The notes under the pieces are model-generated. The model saw nothing but the letters and a program-made list of their open reading frames with translations. It was not told where the DNA came from and made no database searches. This document shows, piece by piece, positions 7,046 through 13,284 of a stretch of DNA of 24,606 nucleotides (positions within the stretch are counted from its first letter, which is position 1; every line of letters begins with the position of its first letter). Origin of the DNA: Desulfobulbaceae bacterium (GTDB lineage Bacteria; Desulfobacterota; Desulfobulbia; Desulfobulbales; Desulfurivibrionaceae); NCBI GenBank assembly GCA_003517965.1, contig DOZO01000020.1, forward strand, positions 1 to 24,606. Direction: 5' to 3'. A program made the position numbers and the translations under genes.

Positions 7046-9007
7046 CTATCCCCTCATTACAGGCAGAATAATGGAGAAGACCGTTCCCGCACCCTCCTCA
7101 CTGGTTACGGTCAGATCTCCGCCAAACTTCTTGATAATTTCATAACTGAGCGACAGCCCGAGGCCTGTCCCTTTTTCCTTAGTGGTGAAAAAAGGATCAA
7201 AAATGATACCAAGGTATTCTTCCGGAATCCCAATCCCAGTGTCGGCAAGCTGCACCACCACCGAATTATTGTCCTGCATACTCCTGATGTAAATAGTACC
7301 GCCGCCATTTTCAAGGGCGTCGGCGGCATTCAGCAACAGATTGATTAACACCTGGACCAAATAGTCATGGTCCACATAAACAGAGGGAAGATCCTCTTTT
7401 ATCTCCTTCAAGATTTCGACCTTCTGGAGTTTCTTGTCAAAACGGATAATCTCAAGAGATGAATCAATGACATCGTTGATTCTGATCTCCTTGATATTCA
7501 TTTCGGGAAGCTTGGAAAATTGCGACATCTGCCGGACGATTACCGAAATTCTCTGGATATGATGATGGATAATATCAAGATTTTCTTTGCTGAAATCGTC
7601 CTGCGCCCTGTTCTTCAGAATCTGAACAAAGGAAGAGATAGAGGTAAGGGGGTTGCCGATTTCATGAGCAACCCCAGCGGCAAGACGTCCAAGAGCAGCC
7701 AATTTCTGTGAATGCAAGACCTGTTCTTCAAGCTTCTTTACCGCCGTTACATCTTGGATCAGTTTTAATACCCCGTTAATTTTACCTTCCATATTTCTGA
7801 CCGGGGCCGAAGTGATCTGAAATACCTGCTGTTTTTTACCAAACAGTCCTTTATATAAATCATAGCTGATCTCGCCGTCCATCACCCGTGGAGGACAAAG
7901 AGGGCAAATTTCTTCACATTTTTTTCCGACAACATCTTTTTTCGTCCATTCGCCCATGGTCTTGTTGCACCAAAGAATTTCGTGGTCAATATTGACCAGC
8001 GCCAACCCCGCGCCAATGGCGCTGACGATGATGTCAAGTTTTTCATGTTCAAGGATGATCGCCTCTCTGGCCTCTTTCTCCAGCTTGGCACGTTTCCGAT
8101 TGGTTAAGACGATCATGGAAGCCGCCAGAAAAACGGTGGCAAAAATCGAGACAACCAGCACGGAATATAACGTCATGCTTCGGCCCATGACCGAGATAAC
8201 TTCGGTATAAGGAGAGGTTACACAGATGATCCAGGTTTTCTTGCCAATGTTGAGCTTGGAAAAGGCAAGGATCTTATCCTCCTTGGTGGGCGCAATATAC
8301 CTGCCTGATCCCACATCAGATCCCTGTAGCACCTTTTTTTCCAGTTCAAATGATGAGTGACATTTGAAACATCTCGGCTCGGCCCGATAAAGATTGTTGG
8401 CTATCATGGCCTCTTCCGTGGGATGATAGAGCAGGTTGCCGTCTCCATCCATGAGCCAGACAGATCCTTTCTGCATGGATTTGAAAGGACTTAAAAATTG
8501 TACGGCTAAATCTTTAATCTTGATCTCAAGGAGAATACCGCCGACATACAGGCCCTTACGAAATATTGGAGCTATGGCGTATACCCGTTCCATATCATAA
8601 AAAACGGCCACCTCCCGGAGATCAAGTTTCTCCACTTTTCCAAAATATTGGGCCTGTTTCCCTGTGGGTCTAGTTGAAAACAGAACATCTCTCCTAGAGT
8701 TGAAGAGCGTGATGTCGGTTTTAAACTTATGCTTTATATTAAAGTTAGCCTTAATGATTTCTTTAATTTTTTCTTTGTCATCGATGGGGTATTCAGACAA
8801 GATCCCACTAAGAAATTTTAGCTCTCCAACCTCCCTGTCGATTGCAGTCTCAATACTGCTGGATATCCCCTTTGATACCAGAACCTGCTGTTTATTGTAT
8901 ATATCGGCAAAATCACTGCGAAGACTTTCATGGAAAATCACATTCATGGTAATCAAAAGTGAAACCAGAATGATGAATGTGGTCAGGAGAGCTATCTTGT
9001 TTTTCAT
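7046..9007 (-). CDS. Sensor histidine kinase with a haem-c motif in its extracytoplasmic sensor
   Basis: 653 aa. TM1 (about 5-25) and TM2 (about 280-302) enclose a sensor of about 255 residues with Cache-like features (YVGGILLEIKI, then GSVWLMDGDGNLLYHP). This sensor contains CFKCH (213-217), a canonical haem c attachment motif, in the compartment where haem c is ligated. After TM2 comes a short charged helix rather than an obvious HAMP, then a PAS domain (about 322-425) with a Cys cluster (C347, C364, C368, C371). The HisKA domain has the phosphoacceptor His448 in GVAHEIGNPLTS, and the HATPase has the N box (NLLLNAADAL), DTGIGIP, FFTTKEKGTGLGL. The likely role is sensing periplasmic redox state or a small ligand via haem and phosphorylating the adjacent NtrC-type regulator. 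It follows the triheme cytochrome in the same direction; no good ribosome binding site is visible before ATG 9007. Confidence 0.93.
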   Translation of the reverse strand: MKNKIALLTTFIILVSLLITMNVIFHESLRSDFADIYNKQQVLVSKGISSSIETAIDREVGELKFLSGILSEYPIDDKEKIKEIIKANFNIKHKFKTDITLFNSRRDVLFSTRPTGKQAQYFGKVEKLDLREVAVFYDMERVYAIAPIFRKGLYVGGILLEIKIKDLAVQFLSPFKSMQKGSVWLMDGDGNLLYHPTEEAMIANNLYRAEPRCFKCHSSFELEKKVLQGSDVGSGRYIAPTKEDKILAFSKLNIGKKTWIICVTSPYTEVISVMGRSMTLYSVLVVSIFATVFLAASMIVLTNRKRAKLEKEAREAIILEHEKLDIIVSAIGAGLALVNIDHEILWCNKTMGEWTKKDVVGKKCEEICPLCPPRVMDGEISYDLYKGLFGKKQQVFQITSAPVRNMEGKINGVLKLIQDVTAVKKLEEQVLHSQKLAALGRLAAGVAHEIGNPLTSISSFVQILKNRAQDDFSKENLDIIHHHIQRISVIVRQMSQFSKLPEMNIKEIRINDVIDSSLEIIRFDKKLQKVEILKEIKEDLPSVYVDHDYLVQVLINLLLNAADALENGGGTIYIRSMQDNNSVVVQLADTGIGIPEEYLGIIFDPFFTTKEKGTGLGLSLSYEIIKKFGGDLTVTSEEGAGTVFSIILPVMRG

Positions 9008-9038
9008 GAATTTTCAACTGGGCGTTGTCTTTTATGTC

Positions 9039-9071
9039 GATGGCGCAAATGCCTTATGCATCCGCACCATC
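9039..9071 (-). other. Intercistronic RNA hairpin between triheme cytochrome and kinase genes
   Basis: On the minus strand, 14 nt (9071-9058) can pair with 9052-9039 over a 5-nt loop (ATAAG); 11 pairs are Watson-Crick and 3 are G-U. No T tract follows, so it is not an intrinsic terminator. It could limit read-through or stabilise the 3' end of the cytochrome message, giving more cytochrome than kinase. Confidence 0.5.
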
Positions 9072-9080
9072 AACATGGTC

Positions 9081-9458
9081 TCATTTACTTTTTTTCTGTA
9101 ACCTTTCAAATCCTTTTACCCCGATATGACATCTGGCGCATTGAGTATTGGAAGCAAAGGCCATAGAACCATCATGACAGGCTCCACAGTATTTGCCTTT
9201 ATACAGGCTGGCCATGGTGAAATCCTTGTTTTTTTGAACCGCCCGGGCTTCCATGGGAAAGATTGTGTCATGGCAGGAGTCACAGCTCAGTCCTACCGCC
9301 TCCACATGGTTTGCGTGACTGAAAAGTACCCCTTTTACCGGTTTTGTGTAAATGATGTCCCCGCCATGTCCAGTCTCTTCAGGAGCGGCAAGTGTGACAT
9401 GCGCAGCGCTCGCATGGAAAAAGACAGCTGTCAGTAGAAATGCAAAATATTTTTTCAT
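9081..9458 (-). CDS. c7-type triheme cytochrome c
   Basis: 125 aa with a signal peptide (about 1-25: KKYFAFLLTAVFFHASAAHVTLAA). Three CXXCH motifs lie at 59-63, 91-95 and 107-111, and extra His in GVLFSHANHVEAVGLSC can serve as distal haem ligands, as in the c(7)-type triheme family. It is a periplasmic electron carrier. The gene begins 13 bp after the FeS subunit gene and is followed by the haem-sensor kinase, placing it as the electron-accepting subunit or partner of the NrfD/FeS complex. The arrangement resembles the NrfD-FeS-cytochrome quinol oxidoreductase modules known in Geobacter and sulfate reducers; that comparison is from general knowledge. Confidence 0.9.
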   Translation of the reverse strand: MKKYFAFLLTAVFFHASAAHVTLAAPEETGHGGDIIYTKPVKGVLFSHANHVEAVGLSCDSCHDTIFPMEARAVQKNKDFTMASLYKGKYCGACHDGSMAFASNTQCARCHIGVKGFERLQKKSK

Positions 9459-9471
9459 TATATGCTCCCCG

Positions 9472-10215
9472 TTACGACTTCATGTAAAAAACATTCGGCT
9501 TAGTGCCCGCTTCAGCTCTGATGACCCACACCCTTTTCTGGAGTTGATGCACCATCCGGTACACCTCGCTTGAGGGGTCTGAGATATCTCCGAATGTCCT
9601 GGCGCCAGTGGGACATACCGCTGAGCAGGCAGTCAATTTCTCCCCTTTCGACAGACGGGTTTCAAAGCAAAAATCGCACTTGTCAATGGCGCGAGTTTCA
9701 TTGTTGAAATATCTGGCGTTATAAGGGCAGGCCACCATGCATACCTTGCAGCCGATGCACTTTTTCTTTTCGATCCTGATAATGCCATTAACCTCGTCTT
9801 TGTAGCTGGCCTTGGTCGGGCACGCTCTGACGCATGGCGGATCATTGCACTGCATGCAGAGGACCGGGATAAACTCCGTTTTTTGCCCCACCGCTTCCGG
9901 AACATGTTTTTCCAGAATGGCTGTGCGATAACCATAATCCGGCACCTCGTTCGTTGTCCGGCAGGCCTCCAAACATCTTTCACAATCAATGCAGAGATTT
10001 TGGCGAATGACCATGCTGTAATGGGGTTTGTAAGGGTATTTTTCCGCAAACTCACCGGCCGAAGCGAAAACCTTTTCCGCATTTGAGACCAGGGAAAGTA
10101 TGCTTCCCCCGGCAAACACCCCGGTTACGACAAAGCCCATCTTCAGGAACTCCCTTCTTTCGAGCAATGGCAGTTTCCCCAGCGACTCTTTCTTTAAGTT
10201 TTCTATTTTAAACAT
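9472..10215 (-). CDS. Tat-exported ferredoxin-like subunit with four [4Fe-4S] clusters (NrfC/HmcB/DsrO-like)
   Basis: 247 aa. The N-terminus has a twin-arginine motif (ERREFLK, Arg20-Arg21) before a hydrophobic stretch (27-45), so it is folded before export to the periplasm. Sixteen cysteines form four cluster motifs: C75/78/81/85, C120/123/128/132, C153/156/159/163 and C180/183/197/201. This is the NrfC/PsrB/HmcB-type electron-transfer subunit that partners NrfD-like membrane proteins. It is preceded by nrfD with a 123-bp gap that holds one copy of the dispersed repeat, and followed 13 bp later by the triheme cytochrome. No molybdopterin catalytic subunit is nearby, which favours a quinol-to-cytochrome electron transfer role over a reductase. 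A GGGGTGAG ribosome binding site precedes ATG 10215. Confidence 0.93.
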   Translation of the reverse strand: MFKIENLKKESLGKLPLLERREFLKMGFVVTGVFAGGSILSLVSNAEKVFASAGEFAEKYPYKPHYSMVIRQNLCIDCERCLEACRTTNEVPDYGYRTAILEKHVPEAVGQKTEFIPVLCMQCNDPPCVRACPTKASYKDEVNGIIRIEKKKCIGCKVCMVACPYNARYFNNETRAIDKCDFCFETRLSKGEKLTACSAVCPTGARTFGDISDPSSEVYRMVHQLQKRVWVIRAEAGTKPNVFYMKS

Positions 10216-10243
10216 AACAACTCACCCCGTTGTGGAATTATTT

Positions 10244-10333
10244 AGGAGCCGTGCGAAATGTTGTACTATTCTGCTTCGCCTTTACGGCTCCTTATGCCGT
10301 CTTGGCAGGACTTGATGTTCAACATTTTGCGCA
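10244..10333 (-). repeat. Dispersed repeat copy C, between nrfD and FeS genes
   Basis: Read on the minus strand it contains the core GGCATAAGGAGCCGTA shared with the copies at 17282 and 18995, preceded by AAAATGTTG as in those copies. It has two interleaved inverted repeats: on the plus strand GGAGCCGT (10245) pairs with ACGGCTCC (10284), and GCGAAATGTTG (10253) with most of CAACATTTTGCGC (10320). The order b'-a'-b-a permits a pseudoknot in RNA. It occupies most of the 123-bp intergenic gap. Confidence 0.65.
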
Positions 10334-10338
10334 AAGGC

Positions 10339-11583
10339 TTAATGACTACTTTTATGGCCTTTGAAAATTCTCTCGCCAAGCAGGAACCCAGCGGCGACAA
10401 TACCCATGCCGCCAATGACAATCATGATCTCATGAAAGGATGGCATGTAGGGGTGCAGCCCTTGGAATTCGTTGACCCCAAGCTCATGGAAGGCCGGGAC
10501 GACCTGCCCCAGGACAACCAGATCATAGCGCATGAAGAAGATGCCGATGATCATGAGCACTGAGGCAAGAAAGCTCATTTTGAGATTCTTGAATCTTGAG
10601 GATAGAAGGAGGGCCAGAGGGATAGCCATGCCGAGGAGCACCTCGAACACCCAAAAATTAATGGCATAAGGGCCATTCAGGGTAGCCATGATGACTGCTT
10701 TCTTCCCAGGGGCCCCTACCAGACCGGTAATGATTTTCCAGGTGGTAAAGAAAAGAATGACCGAGATCATAAAGGCGGTCAGTTTGGACACGGCCTCGAG
10801 TGCCCTTTTCATCGGGGCTTCCATAAGCTCATCATTTACCTTGTAGCCGATCATGGTAAAAAATATGACGGCAGCCCCACCCGACATTGCCGCCGAGGCA
10901 ATAAAGTAGATCGGCATATACGGGCCGTACCAGAACTCCCTACCATGCAGCATGCCGAAAATAGCCCCCAAGTTGCTGTGGGCCGCGACACCTGTGAGAA
11001 ATCCGGCCAGTCCGGCATAAGTGGCAAATTTGTGATTCTCAAGAAGCAAAAAAACAAACTCTATCGCCATGAATGCCATGTACGCTCCGTAGAGGGTGCC
11101 CATCCACCAGAGGTTGGAGGCGACGTTTGGAGAAAGAACATTGTAGATGGCCATGGTGAAAGGGTTTTCAATATCAAAGAAAATGACGGTGAACCCGGCG
11201 AAGATGGTCACCACCGAAAGGAATACCGCCCGGTTGACGATGGGCATAAAATCCTTCATCCCGAAGACATGGCCGATTGCCGAAACGATGCAGAGCCCGG
11301 TGGAGGTGACGACGAAAAAGATGTAGGTCGAGATGAGGATGCCCCAGGGTATTTCCCGGGTGACATTGTAGGCATGATGGTAGCCGATGCGCACTGCATC
11401 GAGCCCGCCTATGGACGCGGCGACAATTGTCAGAAGAGAAAGTACGAAGAAGACATAAAATGATCGTGTACCCGAAAGAAGCCCCGAAACGGCGGCTTGA
11501 ATTTCCGGAAAAAACCCTTCTTTCAGTGAATCTACGAGTCCACTGGTAAGGGGAACCCTTGCGGGCCGTTTATCATCTGTCAT
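10339..11583 (-). CDS. NrfD/PsrC-family membrane subunit (quinol-interacting)
   Basis: 414 aa, about ten hydrophobic segments from residue 42 onward. Family features include REIPWGILISTYIFFVVTSTGLCIV after the first TM, and the MGTLYGAYMAFMAIEF and GREFWYGPYMPIYFIASAAMSGGAAV segments typical of NrfD/DsrP/ActC-type proteins that bind menaquinone in the inner membrane. It passes electrons to or from the exported FeS subunit encoded next. AGGAGG stands at a good distance before ATG 11583. It lies 29 bp after the 113-aa unknown gene. A minus-strand unit of 113-aa protein, NrfD, FeS protein, triheme cytochrome, kinase and regulator is inferred from orientation and short gaps. Confidence 0.92.
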   Translation of the reverse strand: MTDDKRPARVPLTSGLVDSLKEGFFPEIQAAVSGLLSGTRSFYVFFVLSLLTIVAASIGGLDAVRIGYHHAYNVTREIPWGILISTYIFFVVTSTGLCIVSAIGHVFGMKDFMPIVNRAVFLSVVTIFAGFTVIFFDIENPFTMAIYNVLSPNVASNLWWMGTLYGAYMAFMAIEFVFLLLENHKFATYAGLAGFLTGVAAHSNLGAIFGMLHGREFWYGPYMPIYFIASAAMSGGAAVIFFTMIGYKVNDELMEAPMKRALEAVSKLTAFMISVILFFTTWKIITGLVGAPGKKAVIMATLNGPYAINFWVFEVLLGMAIPLALLLSSRFKNLKMSFLASVLMIIGIFFMRYDLVVLGQVVPAFHELGVNEFQGLHPYMPSFHEIMIVIGGMGIVAAGFLLGERIFKGHKSSH

Positions 11584-11612
11584 GATGGTCCTCCTGGTAA
11601 AATATCAATGAA

Positions 11613-11954
11613 CTATAAAATGGTTATTTCTTTCTTCACTTCTACATAGGGAATACTGTTGGCTATGGTGATTTCTCCGTACTTGTCCTGAAAGATCAGC
11701 AACTCTTCCAGGGACGCAATATCAACTACCCACGGGGATGGTTTTTCCTTTTTTTCGCAAACTACCATGCCGTCTTCTTCCCGGTGGTTGATCCCGTCAG
11801 CAATCCAATCCTTGAACCAGATTTTTTTCTGGGCTTCTTCCATGCTTCCGACGCTCCTGTAATCCAGGAGCGTCAACTTCTCCTGCACCGCCTCGTCACA
11901 CACCTGTCTGTTCTCGGTCATTGACATTTTGCTTCTTTTAATAATGAATTTCAT
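11613..11954 (-). CDS. Hypothetical 113-aa protein heading the NrfD operon
   Basis: No signal peptide, no TM segment, few cysteines (C19 and C66 only). The C-terminal half (SLEELLIFQDKYGEITIANSIPYVEVKKEITIL) looks like a small mixed alpha/beta fold; I do not recognise the family. The start at ATG 11954 is chosen because GGGAGAGGG lies 3-10 nt upstream; Met10 (11927) is an alternative without a clear site. First gene after the putative sigma54 promoter at 12072, 29 bp before nrfD. An accessory or assembly role for the membrane complex, or a cytoplasmic regulator, would fit, but there is no direct evidence. Confidence 0.7.
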   Translation of the reverse strand: MKFIIKRSKMSMTENRQVCDEAVQEKLTLLDYRSVGSMEEAQKKIWFKDWIADGINHREEDGMVVCEKKEKPSPWVVDIASLEELLIFQDKYGEITIANSIPYVEVKKEITIL

Positions 11955-12071
11955 GCGCCCTCTCCCTTTTTGGTGATAAGGTTGTTATGGTTTTTGGGAT
12001 AAACTGAGAGCACATACAGCCCCCGATAGATTCAAAAAACCGGACAAGCATTTTTGTAATTCCGTACTTAA

Positions 12072-12087
12072 AGCACAATTCATGCCG
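12072..12087 (-). promoter_or_regulatory. Candidate sigma54 (-24/-12) promoter of the NrfD operon
   Basis: On the minus strand cGGCATGAATTGTGCT matches the consensus TGGCACG-N4-TTGCW at the invariant GG and GC with the required 10-bp spacing, plus CA, G and the final T. Transcription would start near 12060, about 105 nt before the 113-aa gene. Tandem dyads lie 30-77 bp upstream of its GG, in the usual place for an activator of the NtrC type, and the operon itself encodes such an activator. Confidence 0.6.
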
Positions 12088-12115
12088 ATGTATTAACTGG
12101 TTGATTTTGCGCCAT

Positions 12116-12163
12116 AACAATGCAAATAAAATTTGCAACAATGCAAATTTTATTTGCATTGTT
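12116..12163. promoter_or_regulatory. 22-bp perfect inverted repeat built from two 17-bp NtrC-like dyads
   Basis: Arms 12116-12137 and 12142-12163 are exact reverse complements with a 4-bp centre. Inside are two 17-bp dyads, TGCAAATAAAATTTGCA (12121-12137) and TGCAAATTTTATTTGCA (12142-12158), whose centres are 21 bp (two helical turns) apart. The TGCA ends and 17-bp length match the geometry of NtrC sites. It lies upstream of the -24/-12 element at 12072 and immediately after the terminator of the small membrane protein pair. Candidate upstream activating sequence. The rest of the 283-bp gap (11955-12237) holds only that promoter and the terminator. Confidence 0.6.
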
Positions 12164-12165
12164 GC

Positions 12166-12210
12166 AAAAAAATAGGCTACTCGCGGGGGGACACCCCGTG
12201 AGTAGCCTAT
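12166..12210 (-). terminator. Intrinsic terminator after the small membrane protein pair
   Basis: A 17-bp stem, ATAGGCTACTC (12172-12182) with GAGTAGCCTAT (12200-12210) extended inward by CGGGG/CCCCG and a G-T pair, is followed on the minus strand by a seven-T tract. Confidence 0.9.
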
Positions 12211-12237
12211 GCTATTTAGCTATTTCCTCTGATCGTT

Positions 12238-12570
12238 TTATTTGCTGCTTGCCCGACTCAGAGCGGCGTCTCCAACCTCGGCCCGCTTTTTTGCCGCTTC
12301 AAGCATATAGCCCACGCTCCAGCCGATCATGCCGGGGCCAAGTATATAGACTACGGCAGAGAGCATGACCCCGAGGATCATGGATACAGCAAGGATAATC
12401 TTGGGCAGGATAGCGGTGGTCATTGGGCCGCCATACATGGCGCCGACAATCTTCAATCCGACAACTCCGCCCAAAAGTGACCCGGGAAGCAATCCGGCCA
12501 GTACGAAAAGTACCATACCAACGCCAACACCCACATACAGACCTTTTTTTGCGGTTTCATTCGTTTTCAT
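12238..12570 (-). CDS. Small glycine-rich membrane protein, paralogue 2
   Basis: 110 aa, with AGGAGG before ATG 12570. Hydrophobic segments lie at about 11-44 and 55-92 with closely spaced Gly (GVGVGMVLFVLAGLLPGSLLGGVVGL); the C-terminal tail is charged and alanine-rich. It is clearly homologous to the protein encoded 18 bp upstream (shared Y-V-G-x-G-x-G, GLLxGSxxGGVVGL, LGVM-SxVL-like blocks). Followed by a strong terminator. The family is not one I recognise; the shape suggests a membrane-embedded or oligomerising structural protein. Confidence 0.75.
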   Translation of the reverse strand: MKTNETAKKGLYVGVGVGMVLFVLAGLLPGSLLGGVVGLKIVGAMYGGPMTTAILPKIILAVSMILGVMLSAVVYILGPGMIGWSVGYMLEAAKKRAEVGDAALSRASSK

Positions 12571-12588
12571 GACTTGTTCCTCCTGATA

Positions 12589-12918
12589 TTATTTAACTGT
12601 TGCTTGAGTCTTGATGATAGACCCTGTTTTGATTTCCACATGAAGCAGATCAACTGCACATCCCGCCAGATACCCGATTAATGCTGAGCCAGTCACACAT
12701 ACTACCGCGGCAAGCAGGACGCCGGACATGACTCCCAGCGCCAGAAGCATTCTTGCCAGTATGCCAAATTCAGCCGGCGATCCGAACAATTGGCCGGTTA
12801 AGTGCAATCCAACAACCCCACCGATAAACGAGCCATAAAGCAACCCGAAAAAAGCAAATAATGCCAGACCAATTCCAGCTCCCACATAAGCACCTGTTTT
12901 TGAAGCCATTCTTTTCAT
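12589..12918 (-). CDS. Small glycine-rich membrane protein, paralogue 1
   Basis: 109 aa, with a strong AAAGGAGG site before ATG 12918. It has the same layout as its downstream neighbour: GAYVGAGIGLALFAFFGLLYGSFIGGVVGL at the N-terminus (residues about 8-37), a second hydrophobic region (about 53-88) and a short polar tail. Tandem duplication is evident. Transcription probably starts from the -24/-12 element at 12961, which is nearly identical to the one driving the NrfD operon, so the pair may belong to the same regulon. Function unknown. Confidence 0.75.
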   Translation of the reverse strand: MKRMASKTGAYVGAGIGLALFAFFGLLYGSFIGGVVGLHLTGQLFGSPAEFGILARMLLALGVMSGVLLAAVVCVTGSALIGYLAGCAVDLLHVEIKTGSIIKTQATVK

Positions 12919-12960
12919 GTCCTGTCCTCCTTTATTGCGTTATCTTTGTCTTGTTTACAA

Positions 12961-12976
12961 AGCACAAACCATGCCA
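12961..12976 (-). promoter_or_regulatory. Candidate sigma54 (-24/-12) promoter of the small membrane protein pair
   Basis: On the minus strand TGGCATGGTTTGTGCT matches TGGCACG-N4-TTGCW at all but two consensus positions, with GG and GC 10 bp apart. It shares GGCATG-NNTTGTGCTTT with the element at 12072. It lies 43 bp before ATG 12918. Confidence 0.65.
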
Positions 12977-13021
12977 AAGGTTAACTACTTGATTTGTAAA
13001 GATAATATATCAAAACCACCC

Positions 13022-13054
13022 TTGCGTTTCTGCAAAACTAATGCACCTTTGCAA
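13022..13054. promoter_or_regulatory. Paired TTGC-N6-GCAA motifs upstream of the 12961 promoter
   Basis: TTGC-GTTTCT-GCAA (13022-13035) and ATGC-ACCTTT-GCAA (13041-13054, one mismatch), 19 bp apart, lie 48-79 bp upstream of the GG of the -24/-12 element. The type of motif, the pairing and the distance match the arrangement before the NrfD operon. The rest of this 359-bp gap holds a GGCCACAC/GTGTGGCC hairpin (13089-13127) and a 14-codon reading frame (13240). Confidence 0.45.
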
Positions 13055-13239
13055 GTTTTCAAGATAATTATCCTAAAAATAGCCCAATGGCCACACCTCG
13101 GTCGTTTTACACCTTTACAGTGTGGCCCCCCTCGGTTATTTTTCAACGAAATGACATAGCATCACTGAACCGATTTGGAATTATTAGCAGTTTTATCAAG
13201 GCGTATTAGGAGAAATCAGGAAATTGAGGAAAAAACGTT

Positions 13240-13284
13240 ATGACAATTAACCGCCACAGACAGAAAATAGACTTATTTTGCTAA
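13240..13284 (+). CDS. 14-codon leader frame overlapping the YeeE start, possibly its displaced N-terminus
   Basis: ATG 13240 is preceded by GAGGAA at about 8 nt and encodes MTINRHRQKIDLFC, stopping at 13282-13284 across the TTG used to start the YeeE frame. The transporter frame itself has no ribosome binding site and begins in the middle of a membrane helix. One extra T in the TTTT run at 13276-13279 would fuse the two frames into a normal N-terminus. So this is either a coupling leader peptide or the true start split by a frameshift or sequence error. Confidence 0.4.
   Translation: MTINRHRQKIDLFC

Noticed and set aside
11938..12159. 73-aa minus-strand frame across the promoter region of the NrfD operon
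   Set aside because: It runs through the inverted repeat and the putative -24/-12 element, overlaps the start of the 113-aa gene, and has no family features.
12116..12163. The 22-bp inverted repeat as a transcription terminator
   Set aside because: No T tract follows on either strand, and a proper terminator lies immediately beside it at 12166-12210.
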